From contig CAYYMI010000001.1 in assembly GCA_964472905.1 (NCBI GenBank), forward strand, positions 1 to 64,000: a stretch of 64,000 nt of DNA. Direction: 5' to 3'. Position numbers and translations under genes: made by a program. Source of the stretch: Hellea sp964472905. Lineage in GTDB: Bacteria; Pseudomonadota; Alphaproteobacteria; Caulobacterales; Maricaulaceae. The notes under the pieces were generated by a model. That model had not been told where the DNA came from, made no database searches, and saw only the letters and a list, made by a program, of their open reading frames with translations. Below are positions 35,957 through 45,028 of the stretch, piece after piece (positions within the stretch are counted from its first letter, which is position 1; every line of letters begins with the position of its first letter).

Positions 35957-38044
35957 TCAGCCTCCCACCGTGCGGAATACTAAGGCAATGATTACTGCAA
36001 CACCCAAGAGCATAACGAAAGCATAATGGAACAAGTAACCTGTTTGTAATTTCGATAGGCGCTTAGCGGCACCAGCCGTAAAAGCAGCAACCCCGTTAGG
36101 TCCTAAACCATCAATGATTTTTTGATCGCCAACCTTCCAGAATAAATCCCCTAGAGCTCTTGCACCTCGAACGATAGTCGCATCATAAATTTCATCAATG
36201 TACCATTTATTCAGCAAGAAATTATAGAGAGGCCCTCCGCCCGTTTCTTCTATCGTCTTAATGTGTTTCTCAGCCCCTTGCCCGCGCATATACATGACAT
36301 AAGCCGTGATGAAGCCAATAGCCGAAACGAATAGCGGTGAGAGAAGAACCCACCATGGATATCCGTGATAGGTATTAAATAACCACCCAAAAGGACCACC
36401 ATGTTTAACGTTACCATAGGTCGCGTCACTCGCATGAGTTGTTTCAGCAGCAGCGTAAAGGCTCTCAGAGGCTAAGGCTGCATGATGTTCTCCCGCATGA
36501 ACAGGGAGGGCACTGTGCCAGAAGTCACCCGCATTACCCATGAATTTAGAATAGAATATAGTTCCTGCAAAAACAGCGCCGAAACTCAACAGACCAAGCG
36601 GTACAAGCATAGACATCGGGCTTTCATGGGCATGTTCATAGGTATGATGATCGCCGCGATATTTACCGTGGAACGTCATAAAAATTAAACGCCAGCTATA
36701 AAAACTTGTCATCAACGCCGCGACCAGACCAACCCAAAATGCAAATGCGCCCGCATTAGACCCTATCGTTCCCGCAGTGTATGCCGCTTCAATAATCGCA
36801 TCTTTTGAAAAGAACCCAGCAAAGCCAATTGGCGTTCCTGGTATACCTATACCAGTAATGGCGAGCGTACCGATAATCATAGCTATGTAGGTCAGAGGGA
36901 CTTTCTTTCGAATGCCGCCCATTTTACGCATATCCTGTTCATGATGCAGGGCGTGAATAACCGAGCCTGCACATAAGAATAACAAGGCTTTAAAAAACGC
37001 ATGGGTAAAGAGATGGAACATCGCCGCGCTATATGCCCCTACACCTGCGGCAAAGAACATATAGCCTAGCTGACTACAAGTCGAATAGGCGATAACGCGT
37101 TTAATATCATTTTGGACCAAAGCAACTGTTGCGGCGAAGAAGGCTGTGAAAGCTCCAATAACGGTTATGAATCCTGATGTAATAGGTGCAGCTTCATAAA
37201 TAGCTGAAGCGCGGCAGACCAAGAAAACCCCCGCTGTCACCATTGTCGCCGCATGGATAAGGGCTGATACAGGCGTTGGCCCTTCCATCGCATCTGGTAG
37301 CCAAACATGGAGAACAAATTGCGCGGATTTCCCCATGGCTCCGATAAAGAGAAGCGCTGCAATTAATTCAATCGCGTTAAATTCCATGCCCAAGAAAGGT
37401 AGTTTCCTATCACTATTTTCCGCTATGGCTCCGAACACCGTATCAAATTCAACTGATCCAAAAACTAAGAAAATCGTCATTACGCCAAGCGCGAGACCTA
37501 CATCCCCGACACGGTTGGTGACAAAGGCTTTAATTGCAGCCGCGTTAGCAGACGGTTTTTTATAATAATACCCAATCAAAAGGTACGAGGCGAGGCCAAC
37601 CCCTTCCCATCCGAAGAACATTTGAATGAAGTTATTAGACGTCACCAACATCAACATCGCGAAGGTAAAGAGCGATAAATAGGCGAAGAAACGCGGTTTA
37701 TACTTATCATCGCTCATATAGCCCCAGCTATAGAGATGAACCAGTGCGGATACCGAATTAACAACCACCAACATAACGGCTGTCAGCGTATCTATTTTGA
37801 AAGCCCAATTAGCCTTTACACCGCCAACATCCAGCCAACGCAGGACTTTTACATTCGTCCCTTCATGACCAATGCCAACTTTAATAAGCGCATACCAAGA
37901 GAGAATAGCAGAAAGGAATAAAACGCCAGTTGTTAAAACCAAGCTGGCTTTTTCATTTAGCATTTGCCGTCCAAAGCGCGTACCGCCAAGGCCAGCAATT
38001 ATTGCGGCCATAAGCGGCGCAAAAACTATGACATGATACAACAC
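35957..38044 (-). CDS. nuoL: NADH-quinone oxidoreductase subunit L
   Basis: Largest proton-pumping membrane subunit, at the far end of the complex I arm, with about 16 helices and the long lateral helix near the C-terminus. SAQFVLHVWLPDAMEGPTPV and FFGWEGVGLASYLLIGYY are diagnostic. It has 695 residues. The start is a GTG at 38044, four nt after the nuoK stop, with AAGGG about eight nt upstream inside the nuoK end. Confidence 0.95.
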   Translation of the reverse strand: MLYHVIVFAPLMAAIIAGLGGTRFGRQMLNEKASLVLTTGVLFLSAILSWYALIKVGIGHEGTNVKVLRWLDVGGVKANWAFKIDTLTAVMLVVVNSVSALVHLYSWGYMSDDKYKPRFFAYLSLFTFAMLMLVTSNNFIQMFFGWEGVGLASYLLIGYYYKKPSANAAAIKAFVTNRVGDVGLALGVMTIFLVFGSVEFDTVFGAIAENSDRKLPFLGMEFNAIELIAALLFIGAMGKSAQFVLHVWLPDAMEGPTPVSALIHAATMVTAGVFLVCRASAIYEAAPITSGFITVIGAFTAFFAATVALVQNDIKRVIAYSTCSQLGYMFFAAGVGAYSAAMFHLFTHAFFKALLFLCAGSVIHALHHEQDMRKMGGIRKKVPLTYIAMIIGTLAITGIGIPGTPIGFAGFFSKDAIIEAAYTAGTIGSNAGAFAFWVGLVAALMTSFYSWRLIFMTFHGKYRGDHHTYEHAHESPMSMLVPLGLLSFGAVFAGTIFYSKFMGNAGDFWHSALPVHAGEHHAALASESLYAAAETTHASDATYGNVKHGGPFGWLFNTYHGYPWWVLLSPLFVSAIGFITAYVMYMRGQGAEKHIKTIEETGGGPLYNFLLNKWYIDEIYDATIVRGARALGDLFWKVGDQKIIDGLGPNGVAAFTAGAAKRLSKLQTGYLFHYAFVMLLGVAVIIALVFRTVGG

Positions 38045-38048
38045 AGCC

Positions 38049-38375
38049 CTAGCCCTTCATCAAATCAATGTTTTCAACGGCGATATTTCCGCGGTTTCGG
38101 AAATAGACAACGAGAATTGCGAGACCAACTGCAGCCTCTGCCGCCGCAACCGTCAGAATAAACAATGCAAAGACCTGCCCAGCCATAGGATTATTACCCG
38201 CGCCTTCCGCCATATGAGTCGAGAAGGCAACGAAATTGATATTTACAGCTAAGAGAATAAGTTCGACGCACATTAAAATAATGATGACATTTTTCCTATT
38301 CACGAAAATCCCAAAGACGCCGATTGTAAAAAGAACAGCGGCGACAACCAGATAATGTGAGAGACCGATAACCAT
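38049..38375 (-). CDS. nuoK: NADH-quinone oxidoreductase subunit K
   Basis: Three-helix membrane subunit of complex I. The acidic residues in helix 2 and 3 used for proton transfer are visible in MCVELILLAVNINFVAF and AAAEAAVGLAILVVYFR. It has 108 residues, slightly longer than the usual 100-102. The ATG overlaps the nuoJ stop by one base (TAATG). Confidence 0.95.
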   Translation of the reverse strand: MVIGLSHYLVVAAVLFTIGVFGIFVNRKNVIIILMCVELILLAVNINFVAFSTHMAEGAGNNPMAGQVFALFILTVAAAEAAVGLAILVVYFRNRGNIAVENIDLMKG

Positions 38376-38974
38376 TAGCCAATCCCCTGTCCTGGCTCAA
38401 TGTCGATATGCTCAACCCCTGTTTCGCGAGTCCGTGCATTTTGTTCTAGAATGTTTTGTTTGCGAACGCCGTCTCTCTCACGAAGAGTCAAAACAACGGC
38501 ACCTATAAGCGCAACCAATAAAATAAGACCTGCCGCTTCAAACATCCCTGCATATTCTGTGTAAAGAACTTCACCAAAAGCTTCGAGGTTTGACGTATTT
38601 GGGTCACGTTCGGCAACAGTTGTTGTTGTGCCAGTGTAATAAGCTGCGCCCACAAGGAACATCTCTATAAATAAAACAAAAGCAACTAGCCCACCAACCG
38701 GTAAATATTGCAAAAAGCCCTGCTTTAACTCTACGAAATCTACATCAAGCATCATGACCACGAAGAGGAACAGCACTGCAACCGCGCCGACGTAAACCAT
38801 CACAATCAAAAGCGCTAAAAACTCAGCGCCCATGAGGATAAATAATCCAGCTGCGCTAAAGAACGTCAAGATAAGATACATCACAGAATGAACTGGGTTT
38901 TTACTAGCCACAACCATGAACGCGGCGGCAACTGCCACTGCGGCAAGCAAGTAAAATGAAATGGCGACTAGCAC
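38375..38974 (-). CDS. nuoJ: NADH-quinone oxidoreductase subunit J
   Basis: Membrane subunit of complex I with five helices in 199 residues; the third helix contains the conserved VMVYVGAVAVLFLFVVMM stretch including the pi-bulge region. A GTG at 38974 is used as the start, with AGAGGA ten nt upstream. It follows nuoI after a 30-nt gap, the largest within the nuo operon. Confidence 0.94.
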   Translation of the reverse strand: MLVAISFYLLAAVAVAAAFMVVASKNPVHSVMYLILTFFSAAGLFILMGAEFLALLIVMVYVGAVAVLFLFVVMMLDVDFVELKQGFLQYLPVGGLVAFVLFIEMFLVGAAYYTGTTTTVAERDPNTSNLEAFGEVLYTEYAGMFEAAGLILLVALIGAVVLTLRERDGVRKQNILEQNARTRETGVEHIDIEPGQGIG

Positions 38975-39004
38975 GGTTCAGTATTCCTCTTCTTACGCAT
39001 CGCT

Positions 39005-39496
39005 CTAGCGATACGGCGCGTCCAAAGCTAAGTTTTTGGCAATTAAAGACTCCCACCGATCGCCATTAGCGAGGAGTTTGTCTTTGTCATAATAAAGTTC
39101 TTCGCGAGTCTCTGTTGCAAATTCGTAATTCGGGCCTTCAACAATCGCGTCAACGGGACAGGCCTCTTGGCAAAGGCCGCAATAAATACATTTGACCATA
39201 TCAATGTCATAACGAGACGTTCGGCGTGACCCATCTGGGCGAGGTTCAGCTTCAATCGTGATAGCTTGTGCGGGGCAAATGGCTTCACATAACTTACAGG
39301 CAATGCAGCGTTCTTCTCCAGAGGGATAACGACGCAGAGCATGTTCGCCTCGAAAACGCGGCGATATAGGGCCTTTTTCGAAGGGGTAATTAATTGTTAT
39401 TTTCGGACGGAAGAAATATTTCATCGCCAGCCAAAAGGCAGAAACGAATTCAAGGAGAAAAATTCCGCGAATAGCTTGTTTGATGCGTGTTATCAT
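39005..39496 (-). CDS. nuoI: NADH-quinone oxidoreductase subunit I
   Basis: Peripheral-arm subunit carrying the two [4Fe-4S] clusters N6a and N6b. The ferredoxin motifs CIACKLCEAICP and CIYCGLCQEACP are complete, and the N-terminal LRRYPSGEERC context is typical. It has 163 residues, normal for alphaproteobacteria. Its ATG overlaps the nuoH stop (ATGA). Confidence 0.95.
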   Translation of the reverse strand: MITRIKQAIRGIFLLEFVSAFWLAMKYFFRPKITINYPFEKGPISPRFRGEHALRRYPSGEERCIACKLCEAICPAQAITIEAEPRPDGSRRTSRYDIDMVKCIYCGLCQEACPVDAIVEGPNYEFATETREELYYDKDKLLANGDRWESLIAKNLALDAPYR

Positions 39497-40566
39497 AATT
39501 TGTCTCCAAAAAAGACAACCCAGCTAGACACAAAAATCACCGCAGCAATCGAGATAGGTAGGAATACTTTCCAGCCTAAACGCATTAATTGATCATAACG
39601 ATAACGCGGGACGATAGCCTTCACCATGGCAAATAAGAAAAACATGAAGAGGCATTTAATAAAGAACCAAAAGACTGGTGGAATAAATTGAATGCCAATA
39701 TCAATGGGAGCGTGCCAGCCGCCTAAAAATAAAATCGTAAACATGGCACACATCAAGGTCATGTTCAGATACTCACCAAACATAAAGAGAAGATACGGCG
39801 TCGAGGAATATTCGACCATGAAACCAGCAACGAGTTCTGATTCAGCTTCTGGCAAATCAAACGGTGGACGGTTCGTCTCAGCAAGCGCGGAAATAAAGAA
39901 CATAACGCCCATAAAGAACATAATTGGGAACAAAATAAGAGACATGGGCTTGGAAAAATCGAGCATAAACATATGCCATTGCCAAAATCCACCCGCTTGC
40001 GCGTTTACAATTTCACTTAAGTTCATAGATCCTGTTAGGAAAATGACTGTCAAAATGATAAATCCGATTGAAACTTCGTAGGAAATCATCTGAGCGGTTG
40101 ATCTTAGCGCACCCATAAAGGGATACTTCGAGTTCGAAGCCCATCCCCCTATGATAATTCCGTAAACTCCAAGGGATGATATAGCTAGAACATAAAGAAT
40201 ACCCACATTGACATTGGACATAACCCATCCGGGCGCAATAGGGACAACCGCCCACGCCAAAAACGCCATAACAAGCGTTATGATAGGCGCTAAAATATAA
40301 AGGCCTTTATCAGAGCCAGACGGGACAACAATTTCTTTGAAAACAAATTTCAAAAGGTCAGCAAAGGATTGAAGCAAACCAAAAGGCCCTACGACATTAG
40401 GGCCACGGCGCATCTGTACGGCCGCCCAGACTTTGCGATCCATAAGGATCAAAAAAGCCAGAAGAACAGATAGAATAAGAACAAAACCGACGACTTGTAA
40501 GAATTTCAATCCAAACCAAGCGGCAGGCGTTAAATCCGTCCAAAATTGTAGGAACTGAGCCAACAT
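39493..40566 (-). CDS. nuoH: NADH-quinone oxidoreductase subunit H
   Basis: Membrane subunit that forms the quinone-binding pocket with NuoB and NuoD. Eight helices in 357 residues; diagnostic segments are RRGPNVVGPFGLLQSFADLL, NRPPFDLPEAESELVAGF and the C-terminal PRYRYDQLMRLGWK. The start overlaps the nuoG stop by one base. Confidence 0.95.
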   Translation of the reverse strand: MLAQFLQFWTDLTPAAWFGLKFLQVVGFVLILSVLLAFLILMDRKVWAAVQMRRGPNVVGPFGLLQSFADLLKFVFKEIVVPSGSDKGLYILAPIITLVMAFLAWAVVPIAPGWVMSNVNVGILYVLAISSLGVYGIIIGGWASNSKYPFMGALRSTAQMISYEVSIGFIILTVIFLTGSMNLSEIVNAQAGGFWQWHMFMLDFSKPMSLILFPIMFFMGVMFFISALAETNRPPFDLPEAESELVAGFMVEYSSTPYLLFMFGEYLNMTLMCAMFTILFLGGWHAPIDIGIQFIPPVFWFFIKCLFMFFLFAMVKAIVPRYRYDQLMRLGWKVFLPISIAAVIFVSSWVVFFGDKL

Positions 40567-42668
40567 TATTCTGCTGCCTCTTTAACAATATCATCATTAA
40601 GAGCGGAACACTCAGCCATAACATTTGACGCCCTTGCAATCGGGTTCGTCATATAAAAATCAATGTCTGAATTTTTAAACGCAGCTGAGGACATATTCCC
40701 AGCCTCGCCTATTTGCGCAACGTCAAACTTTGCCGCGCCTTGCGCGCCAGGGGCATAACCAAGGCTTGCAAAGCTCGGATGATCTTCAAATAATTTTTCT
40801 CGTATTTGCCCGATACTGTTATAAGGCAACTCTCTATCTAGGTGCCCCGATAGCGCGCGAATTATCGCCCAACCATCTTTGGCTTCACCTTTGGGCGCAA
40901 CAGCCCGCACACCCATTTGAACCCGGCCCTCTAGATTGACATAAAGCCCGTCTTTTTCTGTATAAGCGGCGCTTGGCAGGATAATATCCGCCACATGCGC
41001 GCCCGCATCACCATGACTTCCCTGATAGATCACGAAAGCATTTTTCAGTTTGGAGGTATCAAGCTCATCCGCCCCGAGTAAATAAACTGTTTTAACTGCG
41101 TCTTGCTGAGCGGCATCAAGAATTTCATGCGTTGTAAGACCATCTTGAGCAGGTGTGAAGCCCATATCAAGACCACCGACACGGGCTGCCGCATTATGAA
41201 GAATATTAAATCCGTTCCAACCTTCACGGATTGCGCCAACTTCAGCCGCAAGCTTACCAACCACTCTTAATATCTGCGCGCTATCTTTACGTCCTAAGGC
41301 CCCTGACCCGATAATAATGGCAGGGTTTTTGGCTGATTTAAGCTTTTTCGCAAAGCCTTTAGTCTCTTTGATAAGAGCCTGAATATCTGCAGGGCTTGTC
41401 CCGATATGGTCGTATTCATAAGTGAAATCATCTGCTTCACCGATCACGCCAATATCCATGCCTCCGGCTATCCACGCTTTACGTAAACGCGTATTCACCA
41501 ATGGGGCTTCGAGACGGGGGTTAGACCCAATAATGAGTACCGCGTCAGCAGATTCAATACCATCAATCGTTGAGTTAAACAGATAGGATTGGCGAGCGCC
41601 GCCTAGCTTTGAGCCATCTTGGCGACAATCAATGTTTTTAACCCCAAGATTATTCATTAAATCCATCAAGGCTTTCATGGACTCTGCGTCGCAAAGATCA
41701 CCTGCAATAGCCGCAATTTCTTGTGGATCACCTTTGAGTTTTTCAGCCACTAAAGCCAGAGCTTCGTCCCATCCTGCGGCACGGAGTTTTCCGTTTTCGC
41801 GGATAAAGGGTTTATCAAGTCGCTGACGGGCCAAGCCGTCCCACACAAAGCGGGTTTTGTCTGAAATCCATTCTTCATTTACCGCATCATTAACAACAGG
41901 CATAATTCTCAGAACAGCTCCGCCGCGGCTATCAATGCGGATATTCGAGCCAACAGCGTCCATCACGTCGATAGACTCTACTTTATCAAGCTCCCAGGGC
42001 CGCGCGTTAAATGCGTAGGGCTTAGATGTGAGCGCACCAACAGGACAAAGGTCAATCACATTGCCGGACAACTCAGATGTCAAAGATTGCTCAAGATATG
42101 TCGTGATTTCGGCATCTTCACCCCGCGAAGCTAGACCAATCTCCTCTACGCCAGCGACTTCGGTAATGAACCTCACGCAGCGTGTACATTGGATGCAGCG
42201 CGTCATGACCGTATTGACTAGAGGCCCCATAAACTTATCATCCACGGCACGTTTATTTTCTTCAAAGCGCGAGCCGTCACGACCATAGGCCATGGCTTGG
42301 TCTTGGAGGTCACATTCTCCGCCCTGATCACAAATCGGGCAATCGAGCGGATGATTGATGAGTAAGAACTCCATCACACCTTCACGGGCTTTTTTTACGG
42401 TTTCTGAATTTGTCCGAATATTAGCTGGTGTACCGTCACGGTTCGGACGCAAGTCTTTGACTTGAAGCGCACAAGAGGCCTGAGGCTTAGGCGCGCCGAC
42501 CCATTCGACAAGGCACATACGGCAGTTACCTGCCACGGAAAGACGCTCATGATAACAGAAACGCGGAATTTCCGCCCCAGCTGCCTCTTCGCAAGCCTGC
42601 ATGACGGTATAATTCCCCGGCACTTCATATTCAGTGCCATCAATATTGATTTTGCGTAGATCAGACAT
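40566..42668 (-). CDS. nuoG: NADH-quinone oxidoreductase subunit G
   Basis: Largest peripheral-arm subunit of complex I. N-terminal [2Fe-2S] cluster (Cys38, 49, 52, 66), a [4Fe-4S] site with His106 and Cys110, 113, 119, and a second with Cys158, 161, 164 and about Cys208, followed by a molybdopterin-oxidoreductase-like domain that no longer binds the metal. It has 700 residues. The next gene upstream, nuoF, ends at the neighbouring base. Confidence 0.95.
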   Translation of the reverse strand: MSDLRKINIDGTEYEVPGNYTVMQACEEAAGAEIPRFCYHERLSVAGNCRMCLVEWVGAPKPQASCALQVKDLRPNRDGTPANIRTNSETVKKAREGVMEFLLINHPLDCPICDQGGECDLQDQAMAYGRDGSRFEENKRAVDDKFMGPLVNTVMTRCIQCTRCVRFITEVAGVEEIGLASRGEDAEITTYLEQSLTSELSGNVIDLCPVGALTSKPYAFNARPWELDKVESIDVMDAVGSNIRIDSRGGAVLRIMPVVNDAVNEEWISDKTRFVWDGLARQRLDKPFIRENGKLRAAGWDEALALVAEKLKGDPQEIAAIAGDLCDAESMKALMDLMNNLGVKNIDCRQDGSKLGGARQSYLFNSTIDGIESADAVLIIGSNPRLEAPLVNTRLRKAWIAGGMDIGVIGEADDFTYEYDHIGTSPADIQALIKETKGFAKKLKSAKNPAIIIGSGALGRKDSAQILRVVGKLAAEVGAIREGWNGFNILHNAAARVGGLDMGFTPAQDGLTTHEILDAAQQDAVKTVYLLGADELDTSKLKNAFVIYQGSHGDAGAHVADIILPSAAYTEKDGLYVNLEGRVQMGVRAVAPKGEAKDGWAIIRALSGHLDRELPYNSIGQIREKLFEDHPSFASLGYAPGAQGAAKFDVAQIGEAGNMSSAAFKNSDIDFYMTNPIARASNVMAECSALNDDIVKEAAE

Positions 42669-43985
42669 CTATTCAGCCGCCTCAATCATTGGAATAAAAA
42701 CGGGTTTACCCGCACGGTAATTATCGATGCGCTCTTCAATCTCGTGACGGAAGTGACGGATGAGACCTTGTATCGGCCAAGCCGCCGCGTCACCAAGCGC
42801 GCAAATGGTGTGACCTTCGACTTGTTTCGTCACAGCCAGTAACATATCTATTTCTTCCGTTCGAGCTTCGCCGCGTACCATGCGCTCCATAACGCGCCAC
42901 ATCCAGCCAGTGCCTTCACGGCAAGGCGTACATTGCCCGCAACTTTCATGTTTGTAGAAATAAGACAGCCTTGCGATGGCTTTGACCACATCCGTTGATT
43001 TATCCATGACGATAACCGCCGCTGTTCCGAGGCCAGATTTGTGTTCCCGCAAGGCATCAAAATCCATCAAGACTGTATCGCATATCTCTTTGGGAAGGAG
43101 CGGAACAGAAGACCCGCCCGGAATCACACATTTAAGGTTATCCCAACCGCCGCGAATACCGCCAGCATACGTCTCAATCAGCGTTTTCATAGGGATAGAG
43201 AGTGCTTCTTCGATATTGCAGGGCTTATTGACGTGGCCTGAGATAGAGAAAACTTTGGTGCCTTTATTATTGTCACGTCCGAATGACGTGAACCACTCTG
43301 CCCCGCGGCGTAAAATCGTCGGTACAACCGCAATAGACTCCACATTATTCACTGTTGTTGGGCAGCCATAAAGTCCAGCCCCCGCTGGGAATGGAGGCTT
43401 CAAACGAGGTTGGCCTTTTTTCCCTTCAAGAGATTCCAGAAGAGCTGTCTCTTCGCCGCAAATATAAGCCCCTGCCCCGTAATGCATGTAAATATCAAAA
43501 TCCCAACCCGATCCACAGGCGTTCTTGCCGACAAGACCCGCAGCATAAGCTTCATCAATCGCTTTTTGAAGACGATTACGTTCAAGAATATATTCGCCTC
43601 GCACATAGATATAGCAGGCATGAGCTTGCATCGCGAAAGACGCCACAAGACAGCCCTCGACAAGCAGATGAGGATCATGACGTAGTATATCTCTGTCTTT
43701 ACAGGACCCGGGCTCGGATTCATCTGCATTGACGACTAAATAATGCGGACGATTACCAACTTCTTTGGGCATGAATGACCATTTAAGACCAGTTGGGAAG
43801 CCCGCCCCGCCGCGACCGCGCAGGCCAGAGGCTTTAACCTGATCAATAATCCAGTCTTTACCTTGCTCAAGCATCGCGGCAGTACCAACCCATGCACCGC
43901 GAGTTTTAGCCCCGTCCAGACCTTCATCTTGAAGACCGTAGAGGTTTGTAAAAATTCTGTCTTTATCTTGGAGAAGTTGAGCCAT
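42669..43985 (-). CDS. nuoF: NADH-quinone oxidoreductase subunit F
   Basis: NADH- and FMN-binding subunit with cluster N3. LRGRGGAGFPTGLKW is the NADH/FMN glycine-rich motif, GAGAYICGEETALLESLEGK follows, and HESCGQCTPCREGTGW holds the cluster. It has 438 residues. It is paralogous to FdsB (3655-5178) but lacks the N-terminal thioredoxin-like region. Its ATG overlaps the nuoE stop by one base. Confidence 0.96.
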   Translation of the reverse strand: MAQLLQDKDRIFTNLYGLQDEGLDGAKTRGAWVGTAAMLEQGKDWIIDQVKASGLRGRGGAGFPTGLKWSFMPKEVGNRPHYLVVNADESEPGSCKDRDILRHDPHLLVEGCLVASFAMQAHACYIYVRGEYILERNRLQKAIDEAYAAGLVGKNACGSGWDFDIYMHYGAGAYICGEETALLESLEGKKGQPRLKPPFPAGAGLYGCPTTVNNVESIAVVPTILRRGAEWFTSFGRDNNKGTKVFSISGHVNKPCNIEEALSIPMKTLIETYAGGIRGGWDNLKCVIPGGSSVPLLPKEICDTVLMDFDALREHKSGLGTAAVIVMDKSTDVVKAIARLSYFYKHESCGQCTPCREGTGWMWRVMERMVRGEARTEEIDMLLAVTKQVEGHTICALGDAAAWPIQGLIRHFRHEIEERIDNYRAGKPVFIPMIEAAE

Positions 43986-45028
43986 TATGCTTTCACCTTC
44001 TTCGCGTTTTTGGGCTTCATTTTGCGAGGCGCGCCGCCTTTAGCCAGTACTTTAGCCTGCTTCACCCATTCATCACGTTTGATACGCCCCGGAAATGAAT
44101 CGATAACACCTTCAACCATCTTAATATCCGCTGCTTTCCAAGCCCCGATTTGCTTGTAATAATAAATGCCTTTGGAATTGAGATCACCTTCAAATTTCGG
44201 CCCTATCCCTTTGATTTTTTTCAAATCGTCCGGCGCACCATCGGTTGGTCCGTCTGTATAAAGTACTTTAGGCTTAGCTGTCGGCTTAGGCATTTTAGGT
44301 TTGTTTTTACGTCCAGCAATCGTGGCGCGCGACCCTTTAGGATCATCAGCATGACGTGTAATCTTAGCTTTTTTCCCAGCATTAGGGAGTTTCGTTGGTG
44401 TTTTCGTTTTATTATAAAGCCCTTTAGTGTTTAGCACCATAGCTCCACCTTCAGGCTCAGATGTGTGGCGATTATTTTGCGGCCCCGCTTTGGGGGTTTT
44501 ACCTGCAACCAAATCATCAAGCACAGCTTCAAGGCTTTCAGCTGTCAAATCTTCGTAATAATGATCCCCATCCGCGTTCGAAATTTGAACCATCGGGGCA
44601 TTTGCGCAAGAGCCCAAGCATTCAACTTCAAGCCATGAGAGTTTTCCATCGGCTGAAATGGACCGTTGCGGACCGATTTTACGTTTAAGCATCGCAATTA
44701 GATCATCCGATCCTCGCAGCCAACAGGGCGTGGTCCCGCAAAGCTGCACATAATGCGTGCCAACAGGTTCCAGATTAAACATGGTATAGAATGTGGCGAC
44801 CTCATAAACGCGAATATAGGCCATATCGAGCATATCGCCGAGCGTACGAAGCGCCAGTTCAGGAAGCCAACCTCCATTATCCTTTTGGGCAATCCAAAGC
44901 GCCGGAATAAGGGCCGAACGTTGACGTCCTTTCGGGTATTTCTTCACCCAGCCAGAAATTTCTTTTTTAGCGGAGGCGCTTAGAGAAAATTCTTCAGGCT
45001 GTCTTATAGCGAGACGGCGGGCACTCAT
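43985..45028 (-). CDS. nuoE: NADH-quinone oxidoreductase subunit E with C-terminal helix-hairpin-helix extension
   Basis: Thioredoxin-like [2Fe-2S] subunit with ligands Cys97, Cys102, Cys137 and Cys141. The core ends near residue 175; the remaining 170 residues are unusual compared with E. coli NuoE. They comprise a Lys/Pro-rich linker (about 178-262) and a small helix-hairpin-helix-like domain at 266-330 (DDLKKIKGIGPKFEGDL), ending in a basic tail. Such tails occur in several alphaproteobacterial NuoE proteins; their role in the complex is not known. The start overlaps nuoD's stop (ATGA). Confidence 0.94.
   Translation of the reverse strand: MSARRLAIRQPEEFSLSASAKKEISGWVKKYPKGRQRSALIPALWIAQKDNGGWLPELALRTLGDMLDMAYIRVYEVATFYTMFNLEPVGTHYVQLCGTTPCWLRGSDDLIAMLKRKIGPQRSISADGKLSWLEVECLGSCANAPMVQISNADGDHYYEDLTAESLEAVLDDLVAGKTPKAGPQNNRHTSEPEGGAMVLNTKGLYNKTKTPTKLPNAGKKAKITRHADDPKGSRATIAGRKNKPKMPKPTAKPKVLYTDGPTDGAPDDLKKIKGIGPKFEGDLNSKGIYYYKQIGAWKAADIKMVEGVIDSFPGRIKRDEWVKQAKVLAKGGAPRKMKPKNAKKVKA

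Noticed and set aside
43400..43729. Overlapping open frames on both strands within nuoF and other nuo genes
   Set aside because: They are shadows of well-supported conserved genes and lack start signals or family features.
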